This document shows positions 25,351-33,780 of a stretch of 53,193 nt of DNA, piece after piece. How positions within the stretch are numbered: the stretch's first letter is position 1; the number at the start of each line of letters is the position of its first letter. The stretch is from Mageeibacillus sp. UBA5439 (GTDB lineage: Bacteria; Bacillota; Clostridia; Saccharofermentanales; DTU023): assembly GCA_002427505.1 (NCBI GenBank), contig DIRJ01000019.1, positions 1 through 53,193 on the forward strand, given 5' to 3'. The notes under the pieces are model-generated. The model did no database searches, had not been told where the DNA came from, and saw nothing but the letters and a program-made list of their open reading frames with translations. The translations under genes and the position numbers were made by a program.

Positions 25351-26060
25351 AAAAACATCTATCGGTGCTGATGCTGTTTATACGCAGCACACTCTATAAA
25401 TTCCTCTTGATTGTACTTTTTATGGCGGTTGTGCAAGGTATGCTTTTCTCTTTTGCTTTCAAAGGCGCCGAAGGTTATTACGGGCTAGATACAGTCCTTG
25501 CAGCAAGTCATTTAGGGATTGTGTGCGCTGTGTGTTTCCTGATGCTATGCGCACTCCTGTGTTTAGCCGGCTGTAACTTTGGCAGTAAGCAGAGCTATAC
25601 ACTGGCACGATTGCGAGTTTCGTTAAGGTCTGTATTCATCTGGCAGTCTATTCATAATGCGGGAATACTGTTTTTGTTTTGGGCAGCAGAGTGTGGCATA
25701 ATTCTCGCGTTCTGTAGCGTTTATATCACTCAAAATCCCCAGCCGCAGGCGACAATGCTTGTGTTTTATCAAAATGCTTTTTTGCACAATCTATTTCCGC
25801 TTGCCGATTGGAGTCGCCATGTTTACAACATAGTCCTGCTTGCATCACTTGCCACGAGCATGGCGTGTTTTCCGATTAGAATCCGCAGAAGGCAAAAGCC
25901 TCTAGCATCCTTCGTGATAACCGCCGTATGTATACTGAGTTTCAGGCATGAAATGGGAAGCCTCGGGGTCAATATTTGCTTGTCTTTTGTGGTGGCATTT
26001 ATCGCAGTTATGGCTGTAAGAGGCATCTGGAAGGAGCTTGACTATGCAGGACTTTCTTGA
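25347..26060 (+). CDS. ABC transporter membrane protein (first permease-like subunit)
   Basis: A 237-residue protein with about six hydrophobic segments, starting at residues 8-30. It begins with GTG overlapping the gntR stop. No family motif is evident, but position between a YtrA regulator and an ABC ATPase, and the presence of a second membrane gene, support a permease of the YtrC/D type. Its 3' end overlaps the next gene by 17 bases. Confidence 0.72.
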   Translation: MKKHLSVLMLFIRSTLYKFLLIVLFMAVVQGMLFSFAFKGAEGYYGLDTVLAASHLGIVCAVCFLMLCALLCLAGCNFGSKQSYTLARLRVSLRSVFIWQSIHNAGILFLFWAAECGIILAFCSVYITQNPQPQATMLVFYQNAFLHNLFPLADWSRHVYNIVLLASLATSMACFPIRIRRRQKPLASFVITAVCILSFRHEMGSLGVNICLSFVVAFIAVMAVRGIWKELDYAGLS

Positions 26061-26550
26061 ACGTAATCTTCCGCCCGGATATGTCTGCAAGACAGAATTA
26101 CTTGCTGTAGCATTAGCGTTTTGCTGGGCGGTTCTGAGCAACCTGATAGGCTTTCTCAACGGTTATTTAAACGAAAGACAGGCGCTTTATCTCCGCACAG
26201 GCACGGAGTTAATTCTGGATGAAAGCAGAGTTATGCCGGATTTCGTAACGATTCTCGGCGATAAGCTGCAAATCATGATAATCTTTGCGCTGCTGGTTTT
26301 AATCCTCCCCACCGCCATTCATTACGCATACTACTACAGTGGCGGTAAAAGCATCTATCTTATGCGCCGCCTGCCAAACGGATGGGAGCTTCATCGTCGC
26401 AGCCTGTTTATTCCGCTGCTGTACGCTTTGTTATTTGTCATCACAGCGGTCATACTGTTTTTAATTTTCTATACTGTCTATATGAACTTCACGCCGGAGG
26501 CCTGCCTGATGCCCGGCCAATGGCAAAAGATATGGAGTGTGTTTCAATGA
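26044..26550 (+). CDS. ABC transporter membrane protein (second permease-like subunit)
   Basis: A 168-residue protein with three or four hydrophobic segments and an unusually polar middle (RTGTELILDESRVMPDF). The ATG at 26044 has AAGGAG seven bases upstream and is chosen over the TTG at 26038, which would be too close. It may be a reduced permease half that pairs with the preceding protein. Its stop overlaps the ATPase start in an ATGA, so expression is coupled. Confidence 0.68.
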   Translation: MQDFLERNLPPGYVCKTELLAVALAFCWAVLSNLIGFLNGYLNERQALYLRTGTELILDESRVMPDFVTILGDKLQIMIIFALLVLILPTAIHYAYYYSGGKSIYLMRRLPNGWELHRRSLFIPLLYALLFVITAVILFLIFYTVYMNFTPEACLMPGQWQKIWSVFQ

Positions 26551-27281
26551 TTGAGATCAACGGTCTGAAAAAGCAATACGGTCATACAACAGCGCTTAAA
26601 GACGTGAGTCTGTCACTTCCGCAAGGGGAAATTGTCGGTTTGTTTGGCGAAAACGGAGCGGGTAAAACGACGCTGATAAAGTGTATCCTGGGCTTATTGC
26701 GCTACAAGGGCGATATTGCGCTGGACGGCGAAGCGATTACACGCAAAAATATTTCCCGCCTGTCCTTTGCAACAAGCGAACACTCCTTCTTCCCAAACCT
26801 CACGCCGGCGGCGCACGCGCAGTTTTACGCCGAGCACTTCCCGCGCTTTTCCGAAAGGCGGTTCAAAGGGCTGATGGAATTTTTCGAGCTACCAAAGGGA
26901 CGGAGTCTGTACTCCTGGTCTGCTGGGCAAAAGAATCAGTTCGAGGTTATTCTCTCTCTTTCGCAGGGGGCTGACTATGTACTTATGGACGAACCCTTTG
27001 CGGGAAACGACGTGTTCAACCGCGAGGATTTTTACAAAATGCTGCTCGGGATTTTAGAGCCTCACGAAACCGTTTTACTCTCTACCCACCTGATTGAGGA
27101 GGTCTCCGGATTTATCAGCCGCGCCGTACTTTTACGCAAGGGAGAAATTATTGGAGATGTGCAGACGATCGATCTGGATGAGCAGGGACGTGACCTGATG
27201 GATTTTGTTAAGGAGATGTACCGTTACCGCACCGACCGTGTCAGTCGTGCAATTAACGACATCGCAGAAGAGGAGGAATAG
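26547..27281 (+). CDS. ABC transporter ATP-binding protein
   Basis: Cytoplasmic ATPase of 244 residues for the two membrane proteins before it. Walker A is GENGAGKTT near residue 35, Walker B is YVLMDEPFAGND, and the switch histidine is in LLSTHLIEE. The signature reads WSAGQKNQ in place of LSGGQ, which is common in YtrB-like exporters. The start ATG shares bases with the previous stop. A GAGGAGG at its end serves the next gene. Confidence 0.93.
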   Translation: MIEINGLKKQYGHTTALKDVSLSLPQGEIVGLFGENGAGKTTLIKCILGLLRYKGDIALDGEAITRKNISRLSFATSEHSFFPNLTPAAHAQFYAEHFPRFSERRFKGLMEFFELPKGRSLYSWSAGQKNQFEVILSLSQGADYVLMDEPFAGNDVFNREDFYKMLLGILEPHETVLLSTHLIEEVSGFISRAVLLRKGEIIGDVQTIDLDEQGRDLMDFVKEMYRYRTDRVSRAINDIAEEEE

Positions 27282-27282
27282 T

Positions 27283-28773
27283 ATGAGAAAAGCCTCAATG
27301 CTTTTTGCACTCCTGCTTGTGGTCGGTATGGGCGGGATGCTCTATGCACATTCGGCATTAACCGCCTCACAAACTGAGGTTTCGTTTGTCGAGCTTGCCT
27401 CATATGGCGATGTGGCCGCTGCCGCTGGACTTGAAGTGTCGGTTCAAGCACAGCTTGCGGAGCATCTTGCCTGGGATTCAGTTTATACTTTCGGGAAGCA
27501 AGCTGCTACAAAAACCGATTTCAAGTTTTCCACAACTGCTCTTCAATGGAGACCCGACAATACGTCGGAACTTCTATCAATAAGCATACCTTCCGATCTT
27601 TCTGTCACCACATCCGGCAGTATGCTGGATGACACCGCTGGTGCCTCAGCTCCAGGCCCTGAATTCGATTCGTTCATTGTGCTTTTGCGGGATGTTGCAT
27701 CACGCACAAATAACGGCGAGAGCCACAAAGAAACCGTAAACTACAAGGATTATTATGACTACTATCCCATTTCTGTAGATCTTTGGACGGAACCGGAGCA
27801 GTATTATTCCGCGTACGACGATAAAGGTGAACAATATATTGGACAGATGACAGGCGAAGGCGAAATGAGCAGGGCTTTTGGCAGCTACTTTAAGATTCCG
27901 GTTCTTGAGGACGATAGAATCACGGTCGAAATAACAAAAGACACCGCGGGAAATGTTGTCGGGATGTCCACATCGAAAAACAGCCCGGTGTGGCTTAGCA
28001 CGGTTAGCGCAAAGCACGAGAACGGTATCTATTTCGCACTACAAATGGAGGACGGGTTAACCGACTACAGCGAAATCACCGGGGGCTTCGGTATTTACCT
28101 GCTGCCTGCATCCACTATTGAGGATGATGACGGCAATGAGTTGCCAACGCTTGATTACGAAAACCTCAGTACAGTATATTCTTTATCTGAAACAGCAAAA
28201 ATTTACAGGCTTTTTCTGTCGGAGGACAAAAGCTGCCTGAACCTGATTACAATGGAAAACGATAACCTTTTACTTACGGTTATCGACATGGACACAATGG
28301 CAGATAAACAGGTGCTGCCGCTCTTTACGGACGTTGCAAGCGAAGCCGGGCTGCAAACCGCAAGCTATGTGGACGGGCTTTTATTTGTACTTTTGAATGA
28401 CGGGCGCTTTGTTCTGGCCGGGAAAATGGGCGATAACACCTATCGCACGGCGCTTTCAGGTGTAAGGAATATGGAGCTGCTAAATGAAGATTCTTTCTCT
28501 GGAGGATATTTTAGATGGTTTGAACCTGTTTTGGCTTGGGACGGAAAGCGGCTGGCGCTTATTACGGCGACGCAGCGATTTGTTCCGCGACACAACGATG
28601 TTTCCATCGGATACAGTTATGACACCTGCGGTTTTATGGTCGAGGTTTTTCGCCAAGATGGCCTTGCATACAAGGGTATTTACCACAGCAGTCTGGATGC
28701 GCTGGCAACACAAGATAATTATAACGGCAGGGTTCGCCTGATCGATACAGGAGCTTTGTCCCTTGGCTGGTAG
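27283..28773 (+). CDS. Exported protein of unknown function associated with the ABC cassette
   Basis: A 496-residue protein with an N-terminal hydrophobic segment at residues 5-20 (signal or anchor; no lipobox) and a large extracellular part. The C-terminal half has repeated beta-strand patterns (LNLITMENDNLLLTVIDMD, LFVLLNDGRFVLAG, LAWDGKRLALITA) that suggest a beta-propeller-like fold. I do not recognise the family. The gene begins 1 base after the ATPase stop with GAGGAGGAATAGT ahead, and a strong terminator follows, so it is the last gene of the cassette. It may be a sensor or accessory factor for the transporter. Confidence 0.75.
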   Translation: MRKASMLFALLLVVGMGGMLYAHSALTASQTEVSFVELASYGDVAAAAGLEVSVQAQLAEHLAWDSVYTFGKQAATKTDFKFSTTALQWRPDNTSELLSISIPSDLSVTTSGSMLDDTAGASAPGPEFDSFIVLLRDVASRTNNGESHKETVNYKDYYDYYPISVDLWTEPEQYYSAYDDKGEQYIGQMTGEGEMSRAFGSYFKIPVLEDDRITVEITKDTAGNVVGMSTSKNSPVWLSTVSAKHENGIYFALQMEDGLTDYSEITGGFGIYLLPASTIEDDDGNELPTLDYENLSTVYSLSETAKIYRLFLSEDKSCLNLITMENDNLLLTVIDMDTMADKQVLPLFTDVASEAGLQTASYVDGLLFVLLNDGRFVLAGKMGDNTYRTALSGVRNMELLNEDSFSGGYFRWFEPVLAWDGKRLALITATQRFVPRHNDVSIGYSYDTCGFMVEVFRQDGLAYKGIYHSSLDALATQDNYNGRVRLIDTGALSLGW

Positions 28774-28790
28774 GGCGTAAATATCAAAAA

Positions 28791-28837
28791 CAGGAATTAA
28801 GCTACCCTTTTTCAGGTAGCTTCATTCCTGTTATTTT
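28791..28837. terminator. Bidirectional terminator between the ABC cassette and the PII gene
   Basis: A 16-bp stem with one mismatch (CAGGAATTAAGCTACC against GGTAGCTTCATTCCTG) and an 8-base loop. TTATTTT follows on the plus strand and GTTTTTG on the minus strand, so it can stop both converging transcripts. Confidence 0.85.
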
Positions 28838-28857
28838 GCTGTTTACAATAATTCTAC

Positions 28858-29133
28858 ATGCAAAGAGGCACTTTTGAGTCTTGTTCCAATGCTTCAAAAA
28901 CTGAAAATGATGTTGATAACAGCAAGATGAATGATGTGCAACAATTTATAGAAGGTGCCAGATACTATACGCATATTAAAGAGCTAAGCCCGGCCATTGT
29001 GAATAAATTTGTTGACCGCGTTGAGCTATCTCACAAGCAACTCATTGATGTCCATACAGTTTGTCCAATCGGCATTTTCTATCGTTCAAATAATTATTCT
29101 TTATTCTGCAGCCGAGAACTTGGAGAAATTTAA
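28858..29133 (+). pseudogene. Remnant of a large serine recombinase (C-terminal DUF4368-like segment)
   Basis: A 91-codon frame without a ribosome site. Residues 24-80 (nucleotides 28927-29098) resemble the C-terminal tail of transposon-type large serine recombinases: FIEGARYYTHIKELS, then IVNKFVDRVELSHK and a closing IGIFYRS strand. The catalytic resolvase domain and zinc-ribbon are missing. The similarity stops where the frame meets the 3' end of the convergent PII gene, so a former element probably ended here. Confidence 0.6.
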
Positions 29134-30135
29134 GGCATAGCTGGCAGATACTGACAGAGCATAAGCGGGATCACTCTTATCTAAGGCTCTAAGTATCTGG
29201 AGTATCTCCTCCTCTTGTTCTTTTTTGATTACCATTAAAACCATATTTCGCTCAACATCAAAACTTTCTCTAAAAAAACTGCCGGCTTTGCCAGTGTGCC
29301 TGATACCGCGCCCGTGCATGATGCTTGCTCCCATATTTCCTGCTGCTTCACAGGCCTGAATTATATCTTTTGTTTTGGGGCGGTTAACCATCACAAAGAG
29401 AGCAGTATGAGGGCTGGGAGCCGCAACTGCCCGAGCTCTGCTAAGCAGCTGCTCGGCGTTTTCATGACCCATGATGCCTAATGTTTCTGAGACATAAAGT
29501 GAAAAGATTATTCCACGGCCGGGCGTGCTGGTACGAAAAGCAGCTAATAGTGCTTCCTGCAAACTGTCGGCTTTTTCTTTATTGCTGATCAACAGGACCA
29601 GGTCTTTGCGTGGATTAATATCAAAATCAAAGATATGGGTACTATGATCAGCGCTGCCCATTGCAGAAATAATAGTGGCTCCGGCAGCTCCGTTTTCCCT
29701 TGCAATATCGACAACAGCATGACCCTCACCATTTTCAACGATGGTGATCAGAGCCCGATAGTTTGTTTCTGTAGTCTCAATTTCCCTATTACCGGCTGCC
29801 GGATTATCTTTATTCTCCGTAATATCCAGTAAAGGCTGGATAAAGGCGATACCGATGTTTTTTTCGCTAAAATGACCGGTGTCTCTAATTTTATGCAAAA
29901 GCTCTGAGGCAGCTTCCTGCTTGCTTAGAGTTATGAGGATAAGTTCACGCCGCACCTCATCTAAACCCAACATGCGCAGGATAGGCTTGGGGACAGTTCC
30001 ATGGCCGGAAAATACTGTGGCGCTGCCGGCACCTTCTTCCAGTGCAAAAAGAGCAATCGCCTCAGCGCGCCCATGGGGCACAATCAGAAGCAGCATGGCT
30101 TGGTTAGCAAAAGCTATATCAGAAATAGTAGTCAT
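29101..30135 (-). CDS. Protein with three tandem PII-like (GlnB-fold) domains
   Basis: A 344-residue soluble protein made of three related ~100-residue ferredoxin-like units, starting near residues 12 (MLLLIVPHGRAEAIALFALEEGAGSATV), 127 (ALITIVENGEGHAVVDIARENGAAGATI) and 243 (ALFVMVNRPKTKDIIQACEAAGNMGAS). Each keeps the PII pattern of strand, helix, and a Gly-rich G-x-G turn after the second strand. One chain thus supplies the three subunits that normally form a PII trimer. It is the last gene after a DUF1538 transporter, 35 bases from its stop, with GGAGGA ahead of the ATG. PII-like proteins beside transporters usually sense nucleotides and gate them. Confidence 0.8.
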   Translation of the reverse strand: MTTISDIAFANQAMLLLIVPHGRAEAIALFALEEGAGSATVFSGHGTVPKPILRMLGLDEVRRELILITLSKQEAASELLHKIRDTGHFSEKNIGIAFIQPLLDITENKDNPAAGNREIETTETNYRALITIVENGEGHAVVDIARENGAAGATIISAMGSADHSTHIFDFDINPRKDLVLLISNKEKADSLQEALLAAFRTSTPGRGIIFSLYVSETLGIMGHENAEQLLSRARAVAAPSPHTALFVMVNRPKTKDIIQACEAAGNMGASIMHGRGIRHTGKAGSFFRESFDVERNMVLMVIKKEQEEEILQILRALDKSDPAYALSVSASYALNFSKFSAAE

Positions 30136-30170
30136 TTGTTCCTCCTGGAAAGGCCGTGCCGCAAGCCGGT

Positions 30171-31673
30171 TTATTCCGGGTCTTCGCTGGCAGCGACTTG
30201 CTGTTCTTTGCGTTGACGGTGTTTATAAATCAGGCCCATGCCTTGTATTGTGATCAAGGGGGACATCGCTACCAGTGCAACCACACCAAAACCATCGATA
30301 AGTATATTGGCCGCAGGATGTGCTCCCGCAGCTCCCTGGGCAAAAGCAAGTATAAAAGTTGCCGTCATCGGCCCGGATGCTACACCGCCGGCATCAAAGG
30401 CGACACCTATAAACAGATCGGGTGTGAAATAGGTCAGGATCATGATGAGAATATAAGCAGGCAGAAGAATATGCCAGAGCATCAGGTCTTCAACATAAAT
30501 CCTGATTATAGCCAGAACAATGGAAAAGGCAACGCCAATTGCCAGTGACATTAAAGTCAGATTCCGGGGAACCGTGCCGCCTGTACTTTTCTGTACCGAG
30601 TCGGTGAGTACGTGAACAGCCGGTTCTGCAATAACTGTGAGCATACCTAGGAAAAAGCCTGCCAGGACTGCCAGAAAGGGTGAATGTTCCAGCACAAGCT
30701 GAGCCCCGATAAAGCGACCGACCCGCATAAAGCCTCCATTGACCCCGACCATAAAGAGACTGAGGCCGAAATAGCAATAAAACAGACCGATCATGATGCG
30801 GGAAACACTCTGGCGTTTAAGTCTTAGAATTCCGAGATGAATGACAATAAAAACAAGGGCCAGAGGCGCTATACTCAGCAAAGAATCAACTAAGACTCCG
30901 GATAAAGATGAGGTAAAAGGCTCCAAAAAGTAAGCGGGGGCAATGTTTTCCGCGATGTCGATTTGTTGATAACTGCCCGGGGAATCAAGAGCACCCTGGA
31001 CCAGCATAGCCAATATTGCGCCTGCAGAAGCCAGACCTACCATGCCATAGCGATCTCTGGCATCTTCAGCTTCACCTTCGTATAAACCGGCGATTCCTGC
31101 GGCGAGTGCGAGCAGGAAGGGAGTAGTGATGGCTCCTGTGGTTGAACCGGAAGCATCAAAGGAAAATGCGTGAAATTCAGGTGAATTAAATAATGCCAAC
31201 AGAAAGATCAGTCCATAGGTGATCCAGAGAACAGTGCGCAAACGGATACCTTTGACTAAACGCCAAAAACCAACCATAACCATCACTCCGACACCGATAG
31301 ATACGACCAGAACCATCTGCCATCTGCCGACTATATCGGCAGTAAACTGTTCTACCTGGACAGACAGAACATGCAGATCGGGCTCAGCAATGGAAATAAT
31401 GAAGCCCAATAGAAGCCCGCCCAGCAGAAGAACGGTTATCTTGTTTGTTTTGACCAGAGCCTCGCCACTCAGTTCACCTATAGGTGTCGCCCCAAGATCA
31501 ACTCCGACCAGAAATATTCCCAGGCCGACGATAATCAAAACAGCACCTATAATAAAGCGCCAAAAATCATCGGCAGGAATGGGGGTTAATGTAAAATGTA
31601 ATAAAATAACGAAAAAGGTGATCGGTAAGACCGATGCACCCATTTCTTTTAGTTTCTCAGTGAATAATCCCAA
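30171..31673 (-). CDS. DUF1538 membrane transporter with two fused homologous halves (UmpAB-like)
   Basis: A 500-residue protein with about 12 membrane helices and a clear internal duplication: VGVDLGATPIGELSG and LGFIISIAEPDLHVLS in the first half correspond to VGVNGGFMRVGRFIGA and LGMLTVIAEPAVHVLT in the second. DUF1538 proteins described as UmpA and UmpB are, from memory, a two-subunit Na+/H+ antiporter; here both are one chain. Start is TTG with AGAGAGG upstream, 30 bases after the pyrophosphatase stop. The neighbour downstream is a triple PII-like protein. Transport activity is an inference from the family. Confidence 0.82.
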   Translation of the reverse strand: MGLFTEKLKEMGASVLPITFFVILLHFTLTPIPADDFWRFIIGAVLIIVGLGIFLVGVDLGATPIGELSGEALVKTNKITVLLLGGLLLGFIISIAEPDLHVLSVQVEQFTADIVGRWQMVLVVSIGVGVMVMVGFWRLVKGIRLRTVLWITYGLIFLLALFNSPEFHAFSFDASGSTTGAITTPFLLALAAGIAGLYEGEAEDARDRYGMVGLASAGAILAMLVQGALDSPGSYQQIDIAENIAPAYFLEPFTSSLSGVLVDSLLSIAPLALVFIVIHLGILRLKRQSVSRIMIGLFYCYFGLSLFMVGVNGGFMRVGRFIGAQLVLEHSPFLAVLAGFFLGMLTVIAEPAVHVLTDSVQKSTGGTVPRNLTLMSLAIGVAFSIVLAIIRIYVEDLMLWHILLPAYILIMILTYFTPDLFIGVAFDAGGVASGPMTATFILAFAQGAAGAHPAANILIDGFGVVALVAMSPLITIQGMGLIYKHRQRKEQQVAASEDPE

Positions 31674-31703
31674 AATATACCTCTCTGATTAAGGATAACC
31701 TGA

Positions 31704-33698
31704 TTAGAAGAATGGCGCAAACACCATGGCCACTATGGTCATCAACTTAATGAGGATATTGATTGAAGGACCGGAAGTATCTTTGAAGGGATCGCCAACC
31801 GTGTCACCCACAACAGCAGCACGATGTGCATCACTGCCCGGACCTCCTTCATGGCCTTCTTCAATATACTTTTTGGCATTGTCCCAGGCACCGCCCGAGT
31901 TGGACAAAGTGATCGCGAGAACTACACCGGTTACGAGTGCTCCGGCCAGCATGCCGCCTAAGGCAACAGGACCTAAAGTCAAGCCTATCAGGACCGGTCC
32001 CAAAACCGCCAGCAAGCCCGGCAGAATCATTTCGCGGAGAGAGGCATTAGTGCTGATCTCAATACAACGGTTATAATCAGGCAGTTCCGTTCCGGCTATG
32101 ATACCCGGCTCATTTCTGAACTGCCGCCTAACTTCTTCTATCATCTGGAAGGCGGCTTTGCCCACCGAGTTCATAGTTAAGGCGGAGAAAAGGAAAGGAA
32201 AGGCGCCGCCGATAAATAAACCGATGATAGCGGTCGGATCCAGTAGATCTATAACTGCCAGCTTAGATACTTGTGCATAGGAGACAAACAGGGAGAGAGC
32301 TGTCAGAGCTGCAGAACCGATGGCGAAACCTTTGCCGATGGCAGCAGTTGTATTGCCGACACTGTCAAGCTTGTCGGTTACTTCGCGGACTTCATGCGGC
32401 AGGTCAGCCATCTGGGCTATGCCGCCGGCATTATCTGCGATGGGCCCATAAGCGTCGACTGAAATCGTCATTCCGACTGTGGACAGCATGCCCACTGCAG
32501 CCAGAGCAACTCCATAAAGTCCAACTAATCTGAAGGAGGCGAAGGTGGCTGCAGCAATGAGTAAAATCGGTATAAAGGATGAACCCATACCCAGGGCAAA
32601 ACCGTCAATTACGTTAGTAGCAGCTCCGGTACGGCAAGCCTTAGCCAGATTTTTTACCGGTCTGTAGTCAGCAGAAGTAAAATATTCAGTTGTTGTACCG
32701 ATGAGAACACCGGCAATCAGACCGGAGGTAACAGCGATAAAGTGCTGGTAGGTACCAAAGAGCCAGTAACTCAGCCCCAAGGCAGCCAGCATAGTTAACA
32801 AGCTGCTGACATAAGTACCGGTATTAAGAAGTTTTGCAGGATTTTTCATTTTCAGCCTGGTTACGACAATAATACCAATGAGAGAGAAAAGGGCTCCGGC
32901 TCCGCTCAGCAAGAGTGGATATGAGATAGCTGCTATCCGGTTACCGATCAGCTCAACAGGCAGGGTAACAGCCAGAGTAACTGCCGATACGATAGCTCCG
33001 ACATAAGACTCGAAGAGGTCACTGCCCATACCGGCGACGTCGCCGACATTATCACCAACGTTGTCTGCAATAACTGCAGGGTTACGCGGGTCATCTTCGG
33101 GGATGCCTGCCTCCAGCTTGCCTACCAGGTCAGCGCCGACGTCAGCAGCTTTGGTATAGATACCACCACCGACACGTCCAAACAAAGCCATTGAAGAAGC
33201 GCCCAGGCTGAAACCGGTAAGAGCTTCCAGCAAGGCAGTGCCGCTGCCAAAATGAATAATTGCGCTGATGCCGAGCAAGCCCAGACCGACAACACTGAGT
33301 CCCATTACTGTTCCGCCGCTGAAGGCAACTCTTAAAGCCGGACCCATGCCTTTTGACTTTGCCGCTTCAGCAGTACGGACGTTGGCCAAAGTTGCTGTAC
33401 GCATACCAAAAAAACCGGCCAAAACAGAGAAGAGGCCTCCGATAACAAAGGCGATAGCAGTAGGCCAGCCCAGCAGTGCCAGCAGCACAACAAACATGAC
33501 CACAACGAAAATGGCAATAAATCTATACTCCCGTGAGAGGAAAACCATAGCCCCTTCTCGTATGTATGAGGCTATTTCCTTCATCCTGTTGCTGCCTTCA
33601 GGTTTGAGTTTTACTGTACGGTAGATGATGAATGCTGCGATTAGAGTAATTAGTGCAGTGACGGGTAAGATAATTCTGGAAAATATCTCGTAGTTCAA
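31704..33698 (-). CDS. hppA: Membrane-bound ion-translocating pyrophosphatase
   Basis: Hydrolyses pyrophosphate and pumps Na+ or H+ out of the cytoplasm. The 664 residues form about 16 helices. The PPi-binding motifs are GGGIYTKAADVGADLVGKLE, DNVGDNVGD and the late DTVGDPFKDTSGPS. The motif GNTTAAIGKG has Ala where K+-independent enzymes have Lys, so it should need K+. The ion-gate helix reads SDLFESYVG, with Glu at the position found in Na+-pumping members, so Na+ transport is plausible. The TTG start has GGAGG ahead. It leads an operon with a DUF1538 transporter and a PII-like protein. Confidence 0.95.
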   Translation of the reverse strand: MNYEIFSRIILPVTALITLIAAFIIYRTVKLKPEGSNRMKEIASYIREGAMVFLSREYRFIAIFVVVMFVVLLALLGWPTAIAFVIGGLFSVLAGFFGMRTATLANVRTAEAAKSKGMGPALRVAFSGGTVMGLSVVGLGLLGISAIIHFGSGTALLEALTGFSLGASSMALFGRVGGGIYTKAADVGADLVGKLEAGIPEDDPRNPAVIADNVGDNVGDVAGMGSDLFESYVGAIVSAVTLAVTLPVELIGNRIAAISYPLLLSGAGALFSLIGIIVVTRLKMKNPAKLLNTGTYVSSLLTMLAALGLSYWLFGTYQHFIAVTSGLIAGVLIGTTTEYFTSADYRPVKNLAKACRTGAATNVIDGFALGMGSSFIPILLIAAATFASFRLVGLYGVALAAVGMLSTVGMTISVDAYGPIADNAGGIAQMADLPHEVREVTDKLDSVGNTTAAIGKGFAIGSAALTALSLFVSYAQVSKLAVIDLLDPTAIIGLFIGGAFPFLFSALTMNSVGKAAFQMIEEVRRQFRNEPGIIAGTELPDYNRCIEISTNASLREMILPGLLAVLGPVLIGLTLGPVALGGMLAGALVTGVVLAITLSNSGGAWDNAKKYIEEGHEGGPGSDAHRAAVVGDTVGDPFKDTSGPSINILIKLMTIVAMVFAPFF

Positions 33699-33734
33699 CT
33701 TCTTTCCTCCACATAGTCAGATTTTTTTATTAAA

Positions 33735-33780
33735 AACAATACGCTTAAGCGGTTAAGCCCCTCTTCAAAACCGTATTGTT
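33735..33780 (-). terminator. Terminator-like hairpin in the hppA leader (attenuator candidate)
   Basis: On the minus strand AACAATACG and CGTATTGTT form a 9-bp stem, enclosing a smaller TTAAC-type hairpin, and TTTTTAATA follows. It ends about 30 bases before the hppA ribosome site, so it would stop transcription of the operon unless an alternative fold forms. Confidence 0.6.

Noticed and set aside
28858..29133. Intact small gene between the ABC cassette and the PII gene
   Set aside because: No ribosome site, and only a recombinase tail is recognisable; treated as a remnant.
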